Source of the DNA: Streptomyces seoulensis
Lineage (GTDB): Bacteria > Actinomycetota > Actinomycetes > Streptomycetales > Streptomycetaceae
Length of the DNA: 64,000 nt
Direction: 5' to 3'
NCBI GenBank assembly: GCA_013364255.1
Contig: CP054936.1
Location: forward strand, 2,448,853-2,512,852
Under the pieces are notes generated by a model. That model did not search any database and was not told the origin of the DNA. It saw nothing but the letters and a program-made list of their open reading frames with translations. The translations under genes and the position numbers were made by a program. This document shows, piece by piece, positions 51,195 through 59,371 of the stretch. Every line of letters begins with the position of its first letter. Position 1 is the stretch's first letter.

Positions 51195-52916
51195 TCAGAA
51201 GAGGAAGTAACGCTGGGCCATGGGCAGTTCGGCGGCCGGCACGGACTCGATCAGCTCGCCGTCCACCCGCACGGCGAAGCTGTCCGGGTCGATGGCGACG
51301 TCGGGCCGCGCGTCGTTCTCCCGCATGTCCGCCTTGGTCACCGCGCGCGTCGAGGCGATGGCGACGAAGCGCTTGCCGAGGCCCAGCCGGTCCGGCAGTC
51401 CGTCCTCGATCGCGAGCGGGGCGACGAAGTTGAGCGAGTTGGCGGCGGGCGCCCGGCCGACCGCCCCGTACATCGGGCGCGGCAGCACGGGCTGCGGAGT
51501 GGGGATGGAGGCGTTCGCGTCGCCCATCTGCGCGTACGCGATCTGGCCGCCCTTGATGACGAGGAGCGGCTTGACCCCGAAGAACGCGGGCTCCCACAGC
51601 ACCAGGTCGGCGAGCTTTCCGGTCCGCACCGAGCCGATCTCGCGGTCCAGGCCCTGCGCGACGGCCGGGTTGATCGTGTACTTGGCGACATAGCGGCGCA
51701 CCCGGTGGTTGTCGGCGCGCCCGTCGCCCGGCAGCGCGCCGCGCCGCCGCTTCATGACGTGCGCCGTCTGCCAGGTCCGCAGGATCACCTCGCCGACCCG
51801 GCCCATGGCCTGGGAGTCGGAGGAGATGATCGAGATGGCGCCCAGGTCGTGCAGCACGTCCTCGGCGCCGATGGTGGAGGGCCGGATCCGCGACTCGGCG
51901 AACGCCAGGTCCTCGGGCACCGCCGGGTTGAGGTGGTGGCACCCCATCAGCATGTCGAGGTGTTCCTCGGCGGTGTTGACGGTGAACGGCCGGGTGGGGT
52001 TGGTGGAGCTGGGCAGCACGTTCGGCTCGGAGACCACGGTCATGATGTCCGGCGCGTGCCCGCCGCCCGCGCCCTCGGTGTGGTAGCTGTGGATGCCGCG
52101 GCCGGCGATCGCGGCGAGCGTGTCGCCCACGAAACCGGCCTCGTTGAGGGTGTCGGTGTGGAGGGCGACCTGGACGCCGGTCCGGTCGGCGACGGTGAGC
52201 GAGGCGTCGATGACGGCGGGCGTGCAGCCCCAGTCCTCGTGCAGCTTCAGGCCCAGGGCGCCGCCGCGGATCTGGGACAGCATCGCGTCGTGCGAGACGG
52301 TGTTGCCCTTGCCGAGCAGACCGATGTTGAGGGGGTACGCCTCCAGCGCCTCCAGCGTGCGGGCCAGGTGCCAGGGGCCGGGGGTGACGGTGGTCGCCTT
52401 GGAGCCCTCGGCCGGTCCGGTGCCGCCGCCCACCAGGGTGGTGATGCCGGAGGCGAGCGCCTCGTCGGCGATCTGGGGGCAGATGAAGTGGACATGGGCG
52501 TCGATGGCGCCGGCGGTGAGGATCCGCCCGTTGCCCGCGATGATCTCGGTCTCCGGACCGAGGACCAGGTCCGGGTGGACGCCGTCCATGGTGTCGGGGT
52601 TGCCCGCCTTGCCGATGCCGGTGATCCGGCCGTCGCGGATGCCGACGTCGGCCTTGACGATGCCCCAGTGGTCGACGATCACGACGCCGGTGATCACGGT
52701 GTCGGGGGCGCCCTGCGCGCGGGTGACGCGGGACTGGCCCATGGACTCGCGGACGACCTTGCCGCCGCCGAAGACGGCCTCGTCGCCGGCCAGCCCGGGG
52801 CCGCCGCTGCGGTCCTCCTCGATCTCGACGAGCAGATCGGTGTCGGCGAGCCGGATGCGGTCGCCGGTGGTGGGGCCGAACAGGTCGGCGTAGGCGGGGC
52901 GGGAGATCTCAGGCAT
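51195..52916 (-). CDS. ureC: Urease alpha subunit
   Basis: Catalytic nickel subunit, hydrolysing urea to ammonia and carbamate. It is 573 aa. Nickel and active-site motifs are intact: [13 protein letters not shown], carbamylated Lys in [32 protein letters not shown], flap MGCHHLNP, and SSDSQAMGR. The C-terminus MAQRYFLF is typical. The start ATG lies inside the end of ureB (8-base overlap). Confidence 0.97.
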   Translation of the reverse strand: MPEISRPAYADLFGPTTGDRIRLADTDLLVEIEEDRSGGPGLAGDEAVFGGGKVVRESMGQSRVTRAQGAPDTVITGVVIVDHWGIVKADVGIRDGRITGIGKAGNPDTMDGVHPDLVLGPETEIIAGNGRILTAGAIDAHVHFICPQIADEALASGITTLVGGGTGPAEGSKATTVTPGPWHLARTLEALEAYPLNIGLLGKGNTVSHDAMLSQIRGGALGLKLHEDWGCTPAVIDASLTVADRTGVQVALHTDTLNEAGFVGDTLAAIAGRGIHSYHTEGAGGGHAPDIMTVVSEPNVLPSSTNPTRPFTVNTAEEHLDMLMGCHHLNPAVPEDLAFAESRIRPSTIGAEDVLHDLGAISIISSDSQAMGRVGEVILRTWQTAHVMKRRRGALPGDGRADNHRVRRYVAKYTINPAVAQGLDREIGSVRTGKLADLVLWEPAFFGVKPLLVIKGGQIAYAQMGDANASIPTPQPVLPRPMYGAVGRAPAANSLNFVAPLAIEDGLPDRLGLGKRFVAIASTRAVTKADMRENDARPDVAIDPDSFAVRVDGELIESVPAAELPMAQRYFLF

Positions 52917-53220
52917 CGAGGGCGCCTCCGGTCTCCCCGCGCAGACCGGGCACGATCCGGGCGCCGGCGATCGGGACGAGGGCGACGTCGACGGGGATGC
53001 CGGGCTCGAAGCGCACGGCGGTCCCGGCGGCGATGTCCAGCCGCCTGCCGTGCGCGGCGGCACGGTCGAACTCCAGGCCGGGGTTGGCCTCGGCGAAGTG
53101 GTAGTGCGAGCCGACCTGTACGGGGCGGTCGGCGGCGTTCAGCACGGTCAGCCGGGTGGCCTCGCGGCCCTCGTTGTAGACGATCGGGCCGTCGGCGAAC
53201 AGGATCTCTCCGGGAATCAC
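52909..53220 (-). CDS. ureB: Urease beta subunit
   Basis: 103 aa from GTG 53220 ([18 protein letters not shown]). Conserved features include [20 protein letters not shown] and RFEPG. It is a structural subunit that packs against UreC. The gene is 14 bases after ureA and overlaps ureC by eight bases, giving near-stoichiometric translation. Confidence 0.95.
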   Translation of the reverse strand: MIPGEILFADGPIVYNEGREATRLTVLNAADRPVQVGSHYHFAEANPGLEFDRAAAHGRRLDIAAGTAVRFEPGIPVDVALVPIAGARIVPGLRGETGGALDA

Positions 53221-53234
53221 CGCTTCCTCCCCCT

Positions 53235-53537
53235 TCAGACGATCGGCTCGTGGACGGTGACGAGCTTGGTCCCGTCGGGGAAGGTGGCCTCGACCTGCAC
53301 GTCGTGGATCAGCTCGGGGATGCCCTCCATGACGTCGTCCCTGGTCAGCACCTTGCGTCCCGAGGACATCAGCTCGGCGACGGTACGGCCGTCGCGGGCG
53401 CCCTCCAGGATGTGCGAGGTGATGAGGGCGATCGCCTCGGGGTGGTTCAGCCTCAGCCCCCGGGCCCGGCGCCGCTCGGCCACGTCGGCCGCCACATGGA
53501 TGAGCAGTCTCTCTTGTTCGTGCGGGGTCAGTTGCAT
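53235..53537 (-). CDS. ureA: Urease gamma subunit
   Basis: 100-aa first gene of the operon. Signatures: [40 protein letters not shown] and LVTVHEPI. It forms the (alpha-beta-gamma)3 urease core with UreB and UreC. The operon order ureA-B-C-F-G-D, without ureE, is the one usual in Streptomyces. Confidence 0.96.
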   Translation of the reverse strand: MQLTPHEQERLLIHVAADVAERRRARGLRLNHPEAIALITSHILEGARDGRTVAELMSSGRKVLTRDDVMEGIPELIHDVQVEATFPDGTKLVTVHEPIV

Positions 53538-53858
53538 GGGCCCACCTCACAGTCATCGCTCCGGACCGCACGGGGCCCGGCTGCCGCAGCCACCACGACG
53601 GCACAGGTCTAACACAGGGAGGAATCGCTCGATCCTCGAACAATCCAGACGGAAAAACCGCAGGTGGCATGGATCGGCAGGCTAGTTCGTCGGAGTTTCA
53701 ACGACGTTAACCAGACCTTGGTCGTCCCATGACCGGCAGCTGGGCTGCGGCATACCGGGGGCGCCCCGCTGCGCCGTCCGTGGCACGCCCACGGCGGGCG
53801 CGGGGCGCACGGCGGCGGGCTGGGGCGCGTACCGGCGGCGACCGGAGGCGCGGGTGGC
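53538..53858. other. Promoter region of the urease operon, 321 bases
   Basis: No supported gene. An AT-richer patch (53590-53720) probably holds the ure promoter and a GlnR-box-like site (53695-53710). Near the far end, GCGCCCCGC/GCGGGGCGC (from 53761 to about 53807) can form a 9-bp stem, a plausible terminator for the convergent ANTAR gene's neighbourhood. Confidence 0.5.
53695..53710 (-). promoter_or_regulatory. GlnR-box-like site upstream of ureA
   Basis: On the minus strand, TTAAC-N6-GAAAC fits one a-site/b-site half (consensus gTnAc-n6-GaAAc), about 160 bases before ureA. GlnR nitrogen regulation of urease is established in S. coelicolor. The second half-site is poor here, so this is tentative. 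Confidence 0.4.
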
Positions 53859-54218
53859 TCAGGACCCCGCGCGGCCTGCGGAGAAGTGCGCGGAGTGGCG
53901 GTCGAGCGCCCGCCTCAGCTCCTCCAGCTCGGTGTCGGACAGGGCGCCGCCCTGCGCGAACTTCAGGACGTGCTCGGCGACCGTGCGCACCTTCGTGTTG
54001 GTGCGCTGGGAGACCTCCCGCAGGACCCGCCAGGCGTCGTCGGGCGGGATCCGGCCGAAGGCCACCACGGCGCCGATGGCCTGGTCGATGACGGCGTGCG
54101 AGGTCAGGGCGCGCTGTAGCTGGTCGATCTCCTCGTGCAGCCGTTCGTGCTCCAGCACCAGGTCGGTGGTCGACAGCAGCTGGAGGGGGTGCCGCCTGGA
54201 CATCGCGAAGAACACCAT
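53859..54218 (-). CDS. ANTAR-domain RNA-binding regulator
   Basis: 119 aa from ATG 54218 (MVFFAMSRRHPLQLLSTTD). A short coiled N-terminus (LVLEHERLHEEIDQLQ) leads into an ANTAR domain (about 40-95: RALTSHAVIDQAIGAVVAFG, RVLREVSQRTNTKVRTVAEH), which binds paired hairpins in nascent RNA and causes antitermination. No receiver or GAF domain is attached, so the signal must come from a partner. The C-terminal tail is acidic. The start is not certain; a longer frame exists without a ribosome site. Confidence 0.82.
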   Translation of the reverse strand: MVFFAMSRRHPLQLLSTTDLVLEHERLHEEIDQLQRALTSHAVIDQAIGAVVAFGRIPPDDAWRVLREVSQRTNTKVRTVAEHVLKFAQGGALSDTELEELRRALDRHSAHFSAGRAGS

Positions 54219-54393
54219 TGCAGATCCCCTGGGTCGTCGAGCGGCCGGAGTTCCACCTCCAGCTTGCTCCAGGAGAACGGCGCGCACGACCGGAGACGGG
54301 CCGGCCGAAGGGTGCCGCCGGGTCGGGCACGTCCGGTACGTTCTCGGCACCGGCACCCCCGCTCGGGGGCCGACGACCGTCACGTGGAGGGCC

Positions 54394-54834
54394 GTGCCTT
54401 GGACCGACCGACCGTCCGCAGGGTCCCGCCGGACGCCGCCGGGCACGTGCGCGGGAGCGCGCGGACACCGGGCCCGGGCGCGGGGTGAGCCGCCGGTGGA
54501 GCCGCCCGAACCGTCCGTGCCGCCCGCCGGACCGCCCCCGGAGCCGCGGCTGCCGGCGCTGACCGGCGCCGAGGCGGAGCTGATCGACCGTTACCTGGCC
54601 GCGGTGGATCTGCTCGGCCGGATCAATCCGGGCCGGCACGAGGACACCTACAGCGGGCTGAGGGCCGCCCAGGCGCTGGTCCGCACGGCGGCCGAGCTGC
54701 GGGACGCGCTCGCGCTGATGCACCGGCGGGGTGAGACCGAGCTGCACACGGCGACCCTGGCGCGGGCGCTGCGCGCGCTCGACGGCGAGCGCCGGACCGC
54801 CCGCGTCACCCTGCCGTCACGGGACGCCAGTTGA
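54394..54834 (+). CDS. Small hypothetical protein with Pro-rich N-terminus, 146 aa
   Basis: The C-terminal 85 residues (LPALTGAEAELIDRYLAAVD onward) are helical and acidic, without membrane segments. The N-terminal 60 are Arg/Pro-rich and may be disordered. The GTG at 54394 has GGAGG only three bases upstream, and other GTG codons further on could be the true start. It is divergent from the ANTAR gene across 175 bases. No family is recognised. Confidence 0.5.
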   Translation: MPWTDRPSAGSRRTPPGTCAGARGHRARARGEPPVEPPEPSVPPAGPPPEPRLPALTGAEAELIDRYLAAVDLLGRINPGRHEDTYSGLRAAQALVRTAAELRDALALMHRRGETELHTATLARALRALDGERRTARVTLPSRDAS

Positions 54835-54931
54835 CGGACGCACAGGTGCCTCCCGGGGCGACCGCACGTCGGCGACGGAGCCGACACTCCCGGGCGGGAT
54901 CCGGAACGGACCAAATGAGGTACCGCCTTTC

Positions 54932-54947
54932 GGTGTAGATATACACC
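54932..54947. promoter_or_regulatory. GGTGTA-GATA-TACACC palindrome with a following T-run
   Basis: A 6-bp perfect inverted repeat around GATA, 100 bases past the 146-aa gene, followed by CTTTTCC. It may be an operator or a weak intrinsic terminator. The region 54905-55135 is unusually AT-rich for this DNA and leads into the riboswitch. Confidence 0.4.
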
Positions 54948-55182
54948 CTTTTCCCGACCCCTCGCGGTTGCGCAACGCGCCTGCACGGATGGCGGAATGG
55001 GGCGTTCCGCCGCTGGTCCGGGCGTCGTGACGGGAGGACACAGTCGTTCGAACGAGCGGATGTCCACCCGAACGGGTGAGTGGTGAGTAACAACACAAAT
55101 CCATAGTTCCGTTGGGATTTTCGGACATCCGTAGGTGAAGATCCCTGTCTGACGACAAGCCCCCGCCACAGCGGCGGGGCGG

Positions 55183-55388
55183 TCCGGGCGGACGCCGAGT
55201 CCTGCCGCCGCACGGACGACCGGTCGACGGAAGTGGATCGGCAGGAGTGGAGGACCCAAGCACGACGGGTCGCCGGAACGGTCACACCATGGCCGGGTCG
55301 AGCAGCCCTTGGGGTGAAGCCGCGACAACGCGGCCGGGCAACTTCGCCAGCCCGAATCCGACAGGTCATCCTTCACAGGCGGCTGACG
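55183..55388 (+). promoter_or_regulatory. ydaO-yuaA type c-di-AMP riboswitch
   Basis: The 5' leader of the NlpC/P60 gene matches the conserved ydaO core: ACGCCGAGTCCTGCCGCCG (55192-55210), the pairing partner GGCAGGAGTGGAGGACCCA (55240-55258), CCTTGGGGTGAAGCCGCG (55307-55324), and GCCGGGCAACTTCGCCAGCC (55332-55351), ending with AATCCGACAGGTCATCC (55355-55371) and ACAGGCGGCTGACGAAGG. It ends only some ten bases before the start codon. In actinobacteria this class precedes cell-wall hydrolase genes and turns them off when c-di-AMP is high. The hairpin at 55161-55180 lies just upstream. Boundaries are approximate. Confidence 0.93.
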
Positions 55389-55399
55389 AAGGGTTGCGC

Positions 55400-55873
55400 A
55401 TGACTGCGCTCAATCGTGTCCCGTCGTTCATGGCCCGGGCCGGCACGGCCTCGGCCCTGACCATCGCCGCCGTCGGCGGTTCGATCGTGGTGCCCGGCGG
55501 CGCCTCCGACGCCTCGGCCGCGACGTTCGCGGCGAAGGCGCTCCAGATCGCGGCGTCCAAGAAGGGCTCCCCCTACCAGTGGGGCGCCACGGGACCGCGC
55601 CGGTTCGACTGCTCGGGACTCACGCTGTACTCGTTCAAGCGGGCGGGCAAGAAGCTGCCCCGCACGGCCGAGCAGCAGTACAACAAGTCCCGCCACATCT
55701 CGGCGGGCAGCCGCCGCGCCGGTGACCTGGTGTTCTTCCACTCGGGCTCGTACGTCTACCACGTCGGCATCTACGCCGGCGGGGGCAAGATCTGGCATGC
55801 GCCGAAGACCGGTGACGTGGTGCGGCTGCAGAAGATCTGGACGAAGAGCGTGTGGTACGGGCGGGTCAACTGA
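55400..55873 (+). CDS. Secreted NlpC/P60 cell-wall hydrolase
   Basis: 157 aa. The signal peptide (about 1-40: FMARAGTASALTIAAVGGSI, SDASAATF) is followed directly by an NlpC/P60 domain. Catalytic Cys is in RRFDCSGLTLYSF, His in YHVGIYAGGGKIWHAP. GAAGGG precedes the ATG at 55400. With no extra binding domain, it is a minimal D,L-endopeptidase. The ydaO riboswitch in its leader ties its expression to c-di-AMP and thus to osmotic state, germination or growth. Confidence 0.93.
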   Translation: MTALNRVPSFMARAGTASALTIAAVGGSIVVPGGASDASAATFAAKALQIAASKKGSPYQWGATGPRRFDCSGLTLYSFKRAGKKLPRTAEQQYNKSRHISAGSRRAGDLVFFHSGSYVYHVGIYAGGGKIWHAPKTGDVVRLQKIWTKSVWYGRVN

Positions 55874-56189
55874 CCCGCCCGAGGGCGGCGCCGGCCATCC
55901 GTCGGCGCCCGCGCGCCGACCCGCCGCCGCGACCACGAGCCGCCGCGGTCGTCGTCGCGGTCGCCGTCGCCGTCGCCGTCGCGGGAATCCGCTGCCGCGG
56001 CCGCCCGTGCCGTCACGGTCCCGGGCCGTCGGCCGCCGCCGCACGGCACCCACCGGCGTCCGCCGAGCCGGACCGGCCCTCGTGCGTCCGCCGTCCGCGA
56101 GCCGTCGTCCGCGATCCGGGGAACGCGGGCCGGGCGGCGTGGCCCGGAGCGGGCGCAGGGCGTGGACCGTCGCGCGGCCGCCGGCGCGC
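55874..56189. other. 316-base gap, no gene seen
   Basis: Between the convergent NlpC/P60 and ATPase genes. It contains GTCGCC-type trinucleotide runs (about 55938-55983), similar in kind to the ureD start array. There is no clear strong terminator hairpin and no codon-position bias in any frame that fits a gene. Confidence 0.5.
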
Positions 56190-56636
56190 TCAGCGCGCCG
56201 GCGGCGCTTCCTGCGCGCCGGGCGTCCACGGGAGTTCGATGCAGACCGTCTTGCCGCCCTCGCGGGTGCGGCGCACGCTCAGCCTGCCGCCGCACTCCGC
56301 GGCGAGCCACCGGATGATCACCATGCCCCGGCCGTTGTCCTGCTGGACGGCGGCCGGCAGCCGTTTCGGGAACCGGGGATGGCTGTCGGTGACCCCGATG
56401 CGCAGCAGCTCGTCCCGTTCGAGGGCGAGGTCGACCGTGAAGGTGGGCGACTGCCCCAGGGTGTGCTGGACGGCGTTGGTGGCGAGTTCGGAGACGATGA
56501 GCCGCACGGTGTCCGCGGTCTCGGCCCGGGCCGACAGGCCCCACTCCACGAGGGTGCCCACCGCGTAGGCGCGGGCGGCGGCCACCGAGGCGGGATCGCT
56601 CGGCAGAGTGACGGATGCTTCCAGGAGATCTGCCAT
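56190..56636 (-). CDS. HATPase-type anti-sigma-like kinase
   Basis: 148 aa, an RsbW/SpoIIAB-like ATP-binding domain: VRLIVSELATNAVQHTLG (N box), IGVTDSHPRFP, QQDNGRGMVIIRWLA (G box), and EGGKTVCIELPW. The ATG at 56636 gives MADLLEASVTLPSDPAS. It is divergent from an XRE-DUF5753 regulator followed by a DUF397 gene. This trio is the WhiJ/AbaA-like arrangement common in Streptomyces development. It probably acts as the switch component in that local system. Confidence 0.9.
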   Translation of the reverse strand: MADLLEASVTLPSDPASVAAARAYAVGTLVEWGLSARAETADTVRLIVSELATNAVQHTLGQSPTFTVDLALERDELLRIGVTDSHPRFPKRLPAAVQQDNGRGMVIIRWLAAECGGRLSVRRTREGGKTVCIELPWTPGAQEAPPAR

Positions 56637-56914
56637 GGCGATGTCGTCCCTTTCCCACGGGGCCGTGGTCCGACACGGAGCGGATGGTTCGAGTACGGTC
56701 CCGGACTGGTGCTTCGCCGTCAGACTGCCATCACCGCACGGGTCCCGGTGGCGATCCACCGAGATATGCATATATCTGTCGCTCGAAGCGGTGAACTCTG
56801 CGACGGCCGACCGTGTGCGACGGCGCGCGCCGAGCCGACCGGGAACCGGTCCCGCCCGGGGCGGCGCGGGTGGCCGCGGTCCGTCGCGGGGCGCCCTGGG
56901 GAGTAAGGAGAGCC

Positions 56915-57775
56915 ATGCAGCACGGTCCCGTGGTGCGCCGCCGCAAGCTGGGCGCCGAACTGCGCACGCTGCGCGCCGGCGCGGGTCTCACCAGCGGGCA
57001 GGCGGCCCGGCTGGTGGGCTGGCACCAGTCGAAGGTGAGCCGGATCGAGACCGGCACCAGTGGGGTGAAACCGGCCGATGTACGGCTGCTGCTGGACGCC
57101 TACGCGGTCCACGACGCGCAGCTGCGCCGGCTGCTGCTGGCGCTGGCGGGCTCCGAGGACGGCGACGGCCGGCACCGCTGGTGGCACGCCTACCGCGGCG
57201 TACTGCCGCCCACCTACCGGGACTTCATCAGCCTGGAGTCGCAGGCGACCGCGATGCGCACCCTGGAGACCACGGTCGTGCCCGGGCTGCTCCAGACGGC
57301 CGAGTACGCCCGCGCGGTGACCCGGGCCGCCGTGGACGGACTCGACGAGGAGCGTCTGGACGCGCTGGTGGAGGTGCGGCTGGCCCGGCAGCACGTCCTG
57401 CGGGCCGATCCGCCGCTGGAGCTGAACGCGGTGCTGGACGAGGCCGTACTGCACCGGGAGGTGGGCGGTCCGGAGGTCATGGCGCGTCAGCTGGAGCGGC
57501 TGGTGGAGGCGGCGCGCCTGCCCCAGGTGCGGTTGCAGGTGCTGCCGTTCTCGGCCGGGGCGCACATCGGCGTCACCGGCCCTTTCGTCATCTTCTCTTT
57601 TTCTCACACTACTGATCTGGATGTGGTCGTTCTCGACCACTTGACGAGTAGCCTCCACCTCGATCGGAAAGAAGACCTGGAGGCCTATACCGAGGCCTTC
57701 GACGCTCTTCGGTTCCACGCCCTGTCGGCCGAGGATTCGTCGGACTTCATCGCCGGGCTGCGCCAGAGCAGGTGA
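56915..57775 (+). CDS. XRE regulator with DUF5753 (WhiJ-like)
   Basis: 286 aa. The N-terminal helix-turn-helix (LGAELRTLRAGAGLTSGQAA, WHQSKVSRIETG) is followed by DUF5753 from about residue 85. Start ATG follows TAAGGAG. Codons from about 57586 to 57740 (TTT, TCT, ACT, GAT, AGT, AAA, TAT) are far more AT-rich than the rest of the gene. In WhiJ-type loci this regulator works with the downstream DUF397 partner, which counteracts its repression. The DUF397 gene starts 27 bases later. Confidence 0.9.
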   Translation: MQHGPVVRRRKLGAELRTLRAGAGLTSGQAARLVGWHQSKVSRIETGTSGVKPADVRLLLDAYAVHDAQLRRLLLALAGSEDGDGRHRWWHAYRGVLPPTYRDFISLESQATAMRTLETTVVPGLLQTAEYARAVTRAAVDGLDEERLDALVEVRLARQHVLRADPPLELNAVLDEAVLHREVGGPEVMARQLERLVEAARLPQVRLQVLPFSAGAHIGVTGPFVIFSFSHTTDLDVVVLDHLTSSLHLDRKEDLEAYTEAFDALRFHALSAEDSSDFIAGLRQSR

Positions 57776-57802
57776 GGGCGCGCGACCGAACAAGGAGGCA
57801 CC

Positions 57803-58033
57803 ATGTCCGCTCCGCCGCGGCACGTACCTTCCAGCGCCGATCTCCACGCCGTGCGGTGGCTGCGCAGCAGCTACAGCACGGGGGCGAACAACTGTGTGGA
57901 GACCGCCCGACCGGCCTCGGGGCCGGGCGCCGGACTGCTCGCCGTGCGCGACTCCAAGGCCCCGGCCGGGGCCGCGCTCCTCTTCTCGCCCGGCAGCTGG
58001 GCGGACTTCACGGCCGCGGCGCACCGCTTCTGA
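57803..58033 (+). CDS. DUF397 protein, WhiJ-locus partner
   Basis: 76 aa: AVRWLRSSYSTGANNCVETA, then LLAVRDSKAPAGAALLFSPG, then SWADFTAAAHRF, which is the DUF397 signature. AAGGAGG lies before the ATG. Small DUF397 proteins are thought to bind and release the paired XRE repressor. It is co-directional with, and close to, the XRE gene. Confidence 0.93.
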   Translation: MSAPPRHVPSSADLHAVRWLRSSYSTGANNCVETARPASGPGAGLLAVRDSKAPAGAALLFSPGSWADFTAAAHRF

Positions 58034-58096
58034 CCGCACCCCGCCGACGGCGGCGCACGACCGTGCCAGGCCGGCCCATGGTCGTGCCACGCCGGC

Positions 58097-59224
58097 TCAC
58101 GGTCGTGTCTCGCCGATCACCCGCACCGCGCGTTCGATCTGCGCATCGGTGAGGTCGGCGCGGGCGGTCAGCCTGAGCCGTGAGATGCCGTCGGGCACGG
58201 AGGGCGGGCGGAAGCAGCCCGCCACCAGGCCCGCCGTACGGCAGTCGGCCGCCCACCGCACGGCGCCGTCCGCGGACGGCGCGCGCACCGAGACCACCGC
58301 GGCGTCCGGACGCACCGCCTCCAGACCCGCGGCGGTCAGGCGCGCGTGCAGGTCGTCCGCGACCGCGCGCGCCCGGCGGGCGCGCTCCGGCTCGCGGCGC
58401 AGCAGCCACAGCGCGGCCAGCGCGGCGCCCGCGGCGGCCGGGGCGAGGCCGGTGTCGAAGATGAACGTGCGGGCCGCGTTGACCAGATGGTCGATCACCC
58501 GGGCGGGTCCGAGCACGACTCCGCCCTGGCTGCCGAGGGACTTGGAGAGCGTGGCCGTCACGACGACGTCGTCGGCCCCGGCCAGGCCCGCCGCGTGCGC
58601 GCCGCCGCGGCCGCCGTCGCCGAGGACGCCCAGGCCGTGGGCGTCGTCGACGAGCAGCCCGGCGCCCCGCTCCCGGCAGACCTCGGCGAGGGCGGCCAGC
58701 GGGGCGGCGTCGCCGTCGACCGAGAAGACCGTGTCGGAGACCAGGACCGCCGGACCCTCGTGCGTGCCGAGCGCCTTGCGGACGGCCTCGGGGTCCGCGT
58801 GGGCGACGACCTGGGTGGTGGCGCGCGCCAGCCGGCAGCCGTCGATGAGCGAGGCGTGGTTGCCCGCGTCGGAGACGAGCAGCGAGCCGTGCGGGGCGAG
58901 CGCGGTGACCGCGGCGAGATTGGCCGCGTAGCCGGAGGAGAACACGAGCGCCGCCTCGACGCCGCAGAACCGAGCCAGTTCGCGCTCCAGTTCGGTGTGC
59001 AGCTCGGTGGTGCCGGTGACCAGCCGGGAGCCGGTCGCGCCGCCGCCCCAGGTGCGCGCCGCGCGCGCCGCGCCCTCGGTCACCTCGGGATGGCGGGACA
59101 GGCCCAGGTAGTCGTTGCTCGCGAGATCGAGCAGGGGCGAGTCGGCGGGCCGGGGACGCAGGGTCCGTACGAGCCCCGCGCGGCGGCGCGCGTCCGCCTG
59201 CTCGTCGATCCAGCCGAACGCCAT
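58097..59224 (-). CDS. bioF: 8-amino-7-oxononanoate synthase
   Basis: PLP enzyme making 8-amino-7-oxononanoate from pimeloyl-ACP/CoA and alanine, an early biotin step. It is 375 aa. Motifs: [49 protein letters not shown], and PLP lysine in [13 protein letters not shown]. It is divergent from bioB; an inverted repeat lies between them (59286-59303). Confidence 0.95.
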   Translation of the reverse strand: MAFGWIDEQADARRRAGLVRTLRPRPADSPLLDLASNDYLGLSRHPEVTEGAARAARTWGGGATGSRLVTGTTELHTELERELARFCGVEAALVFSSGYAANLAAVTALAPHGSLLVSDAGNHASLIDGCRLARATTQVVAHADPEAVRKALGTHEGPAVLVSDTVFSVDGDAAPLAALAEVCRERGAGLLVDDAHGLGVLGDGGRGGAHAAGLAGADDVVVTATLSKSLGSQGGVVLGPARVIDHLVNAARTFIFDTGLAPAAAGAALAALWLLRREPERARRARAVADDLHARLTAAGLEAVRPDAAVVSVRAPSADGAVRWAADCRTAGLVAGCFRPPSVPDGISRLRLTARADLTDAQIERAVRVIGETRP

Positions 59225-59285
59225 GGTTCCTCCGGGGCTTTTGTAGGCAGTGGACAGACCCTAGCGGCACGACCGGCCGCCCATG

Positions 59286-59303
59286 GTGTGGCGATACCCA
59301 CAC
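59286..59303. promoter_or_regulatory. Inverted repeat in the bioF/bioB divergent promoter
   Basis: GTGTGG-CGATAC-CCACAC, 6-bp perfect arms with a 6-base spacer, 61 bases from bioF and 68 bases from bioB. It is a candidate operator for co-regulation of the biotin genes. It does not match the BioQ consensus I recall, and the regulator is unknown. Confidence 0.45.
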
Positions 59304-59371
59304 GTCGATCCGCGTCTGTTGTGCGAAGTCTCCTTGGCCCCGGGCCGTCCGGTAGGCCAGGATCGGCTTTC

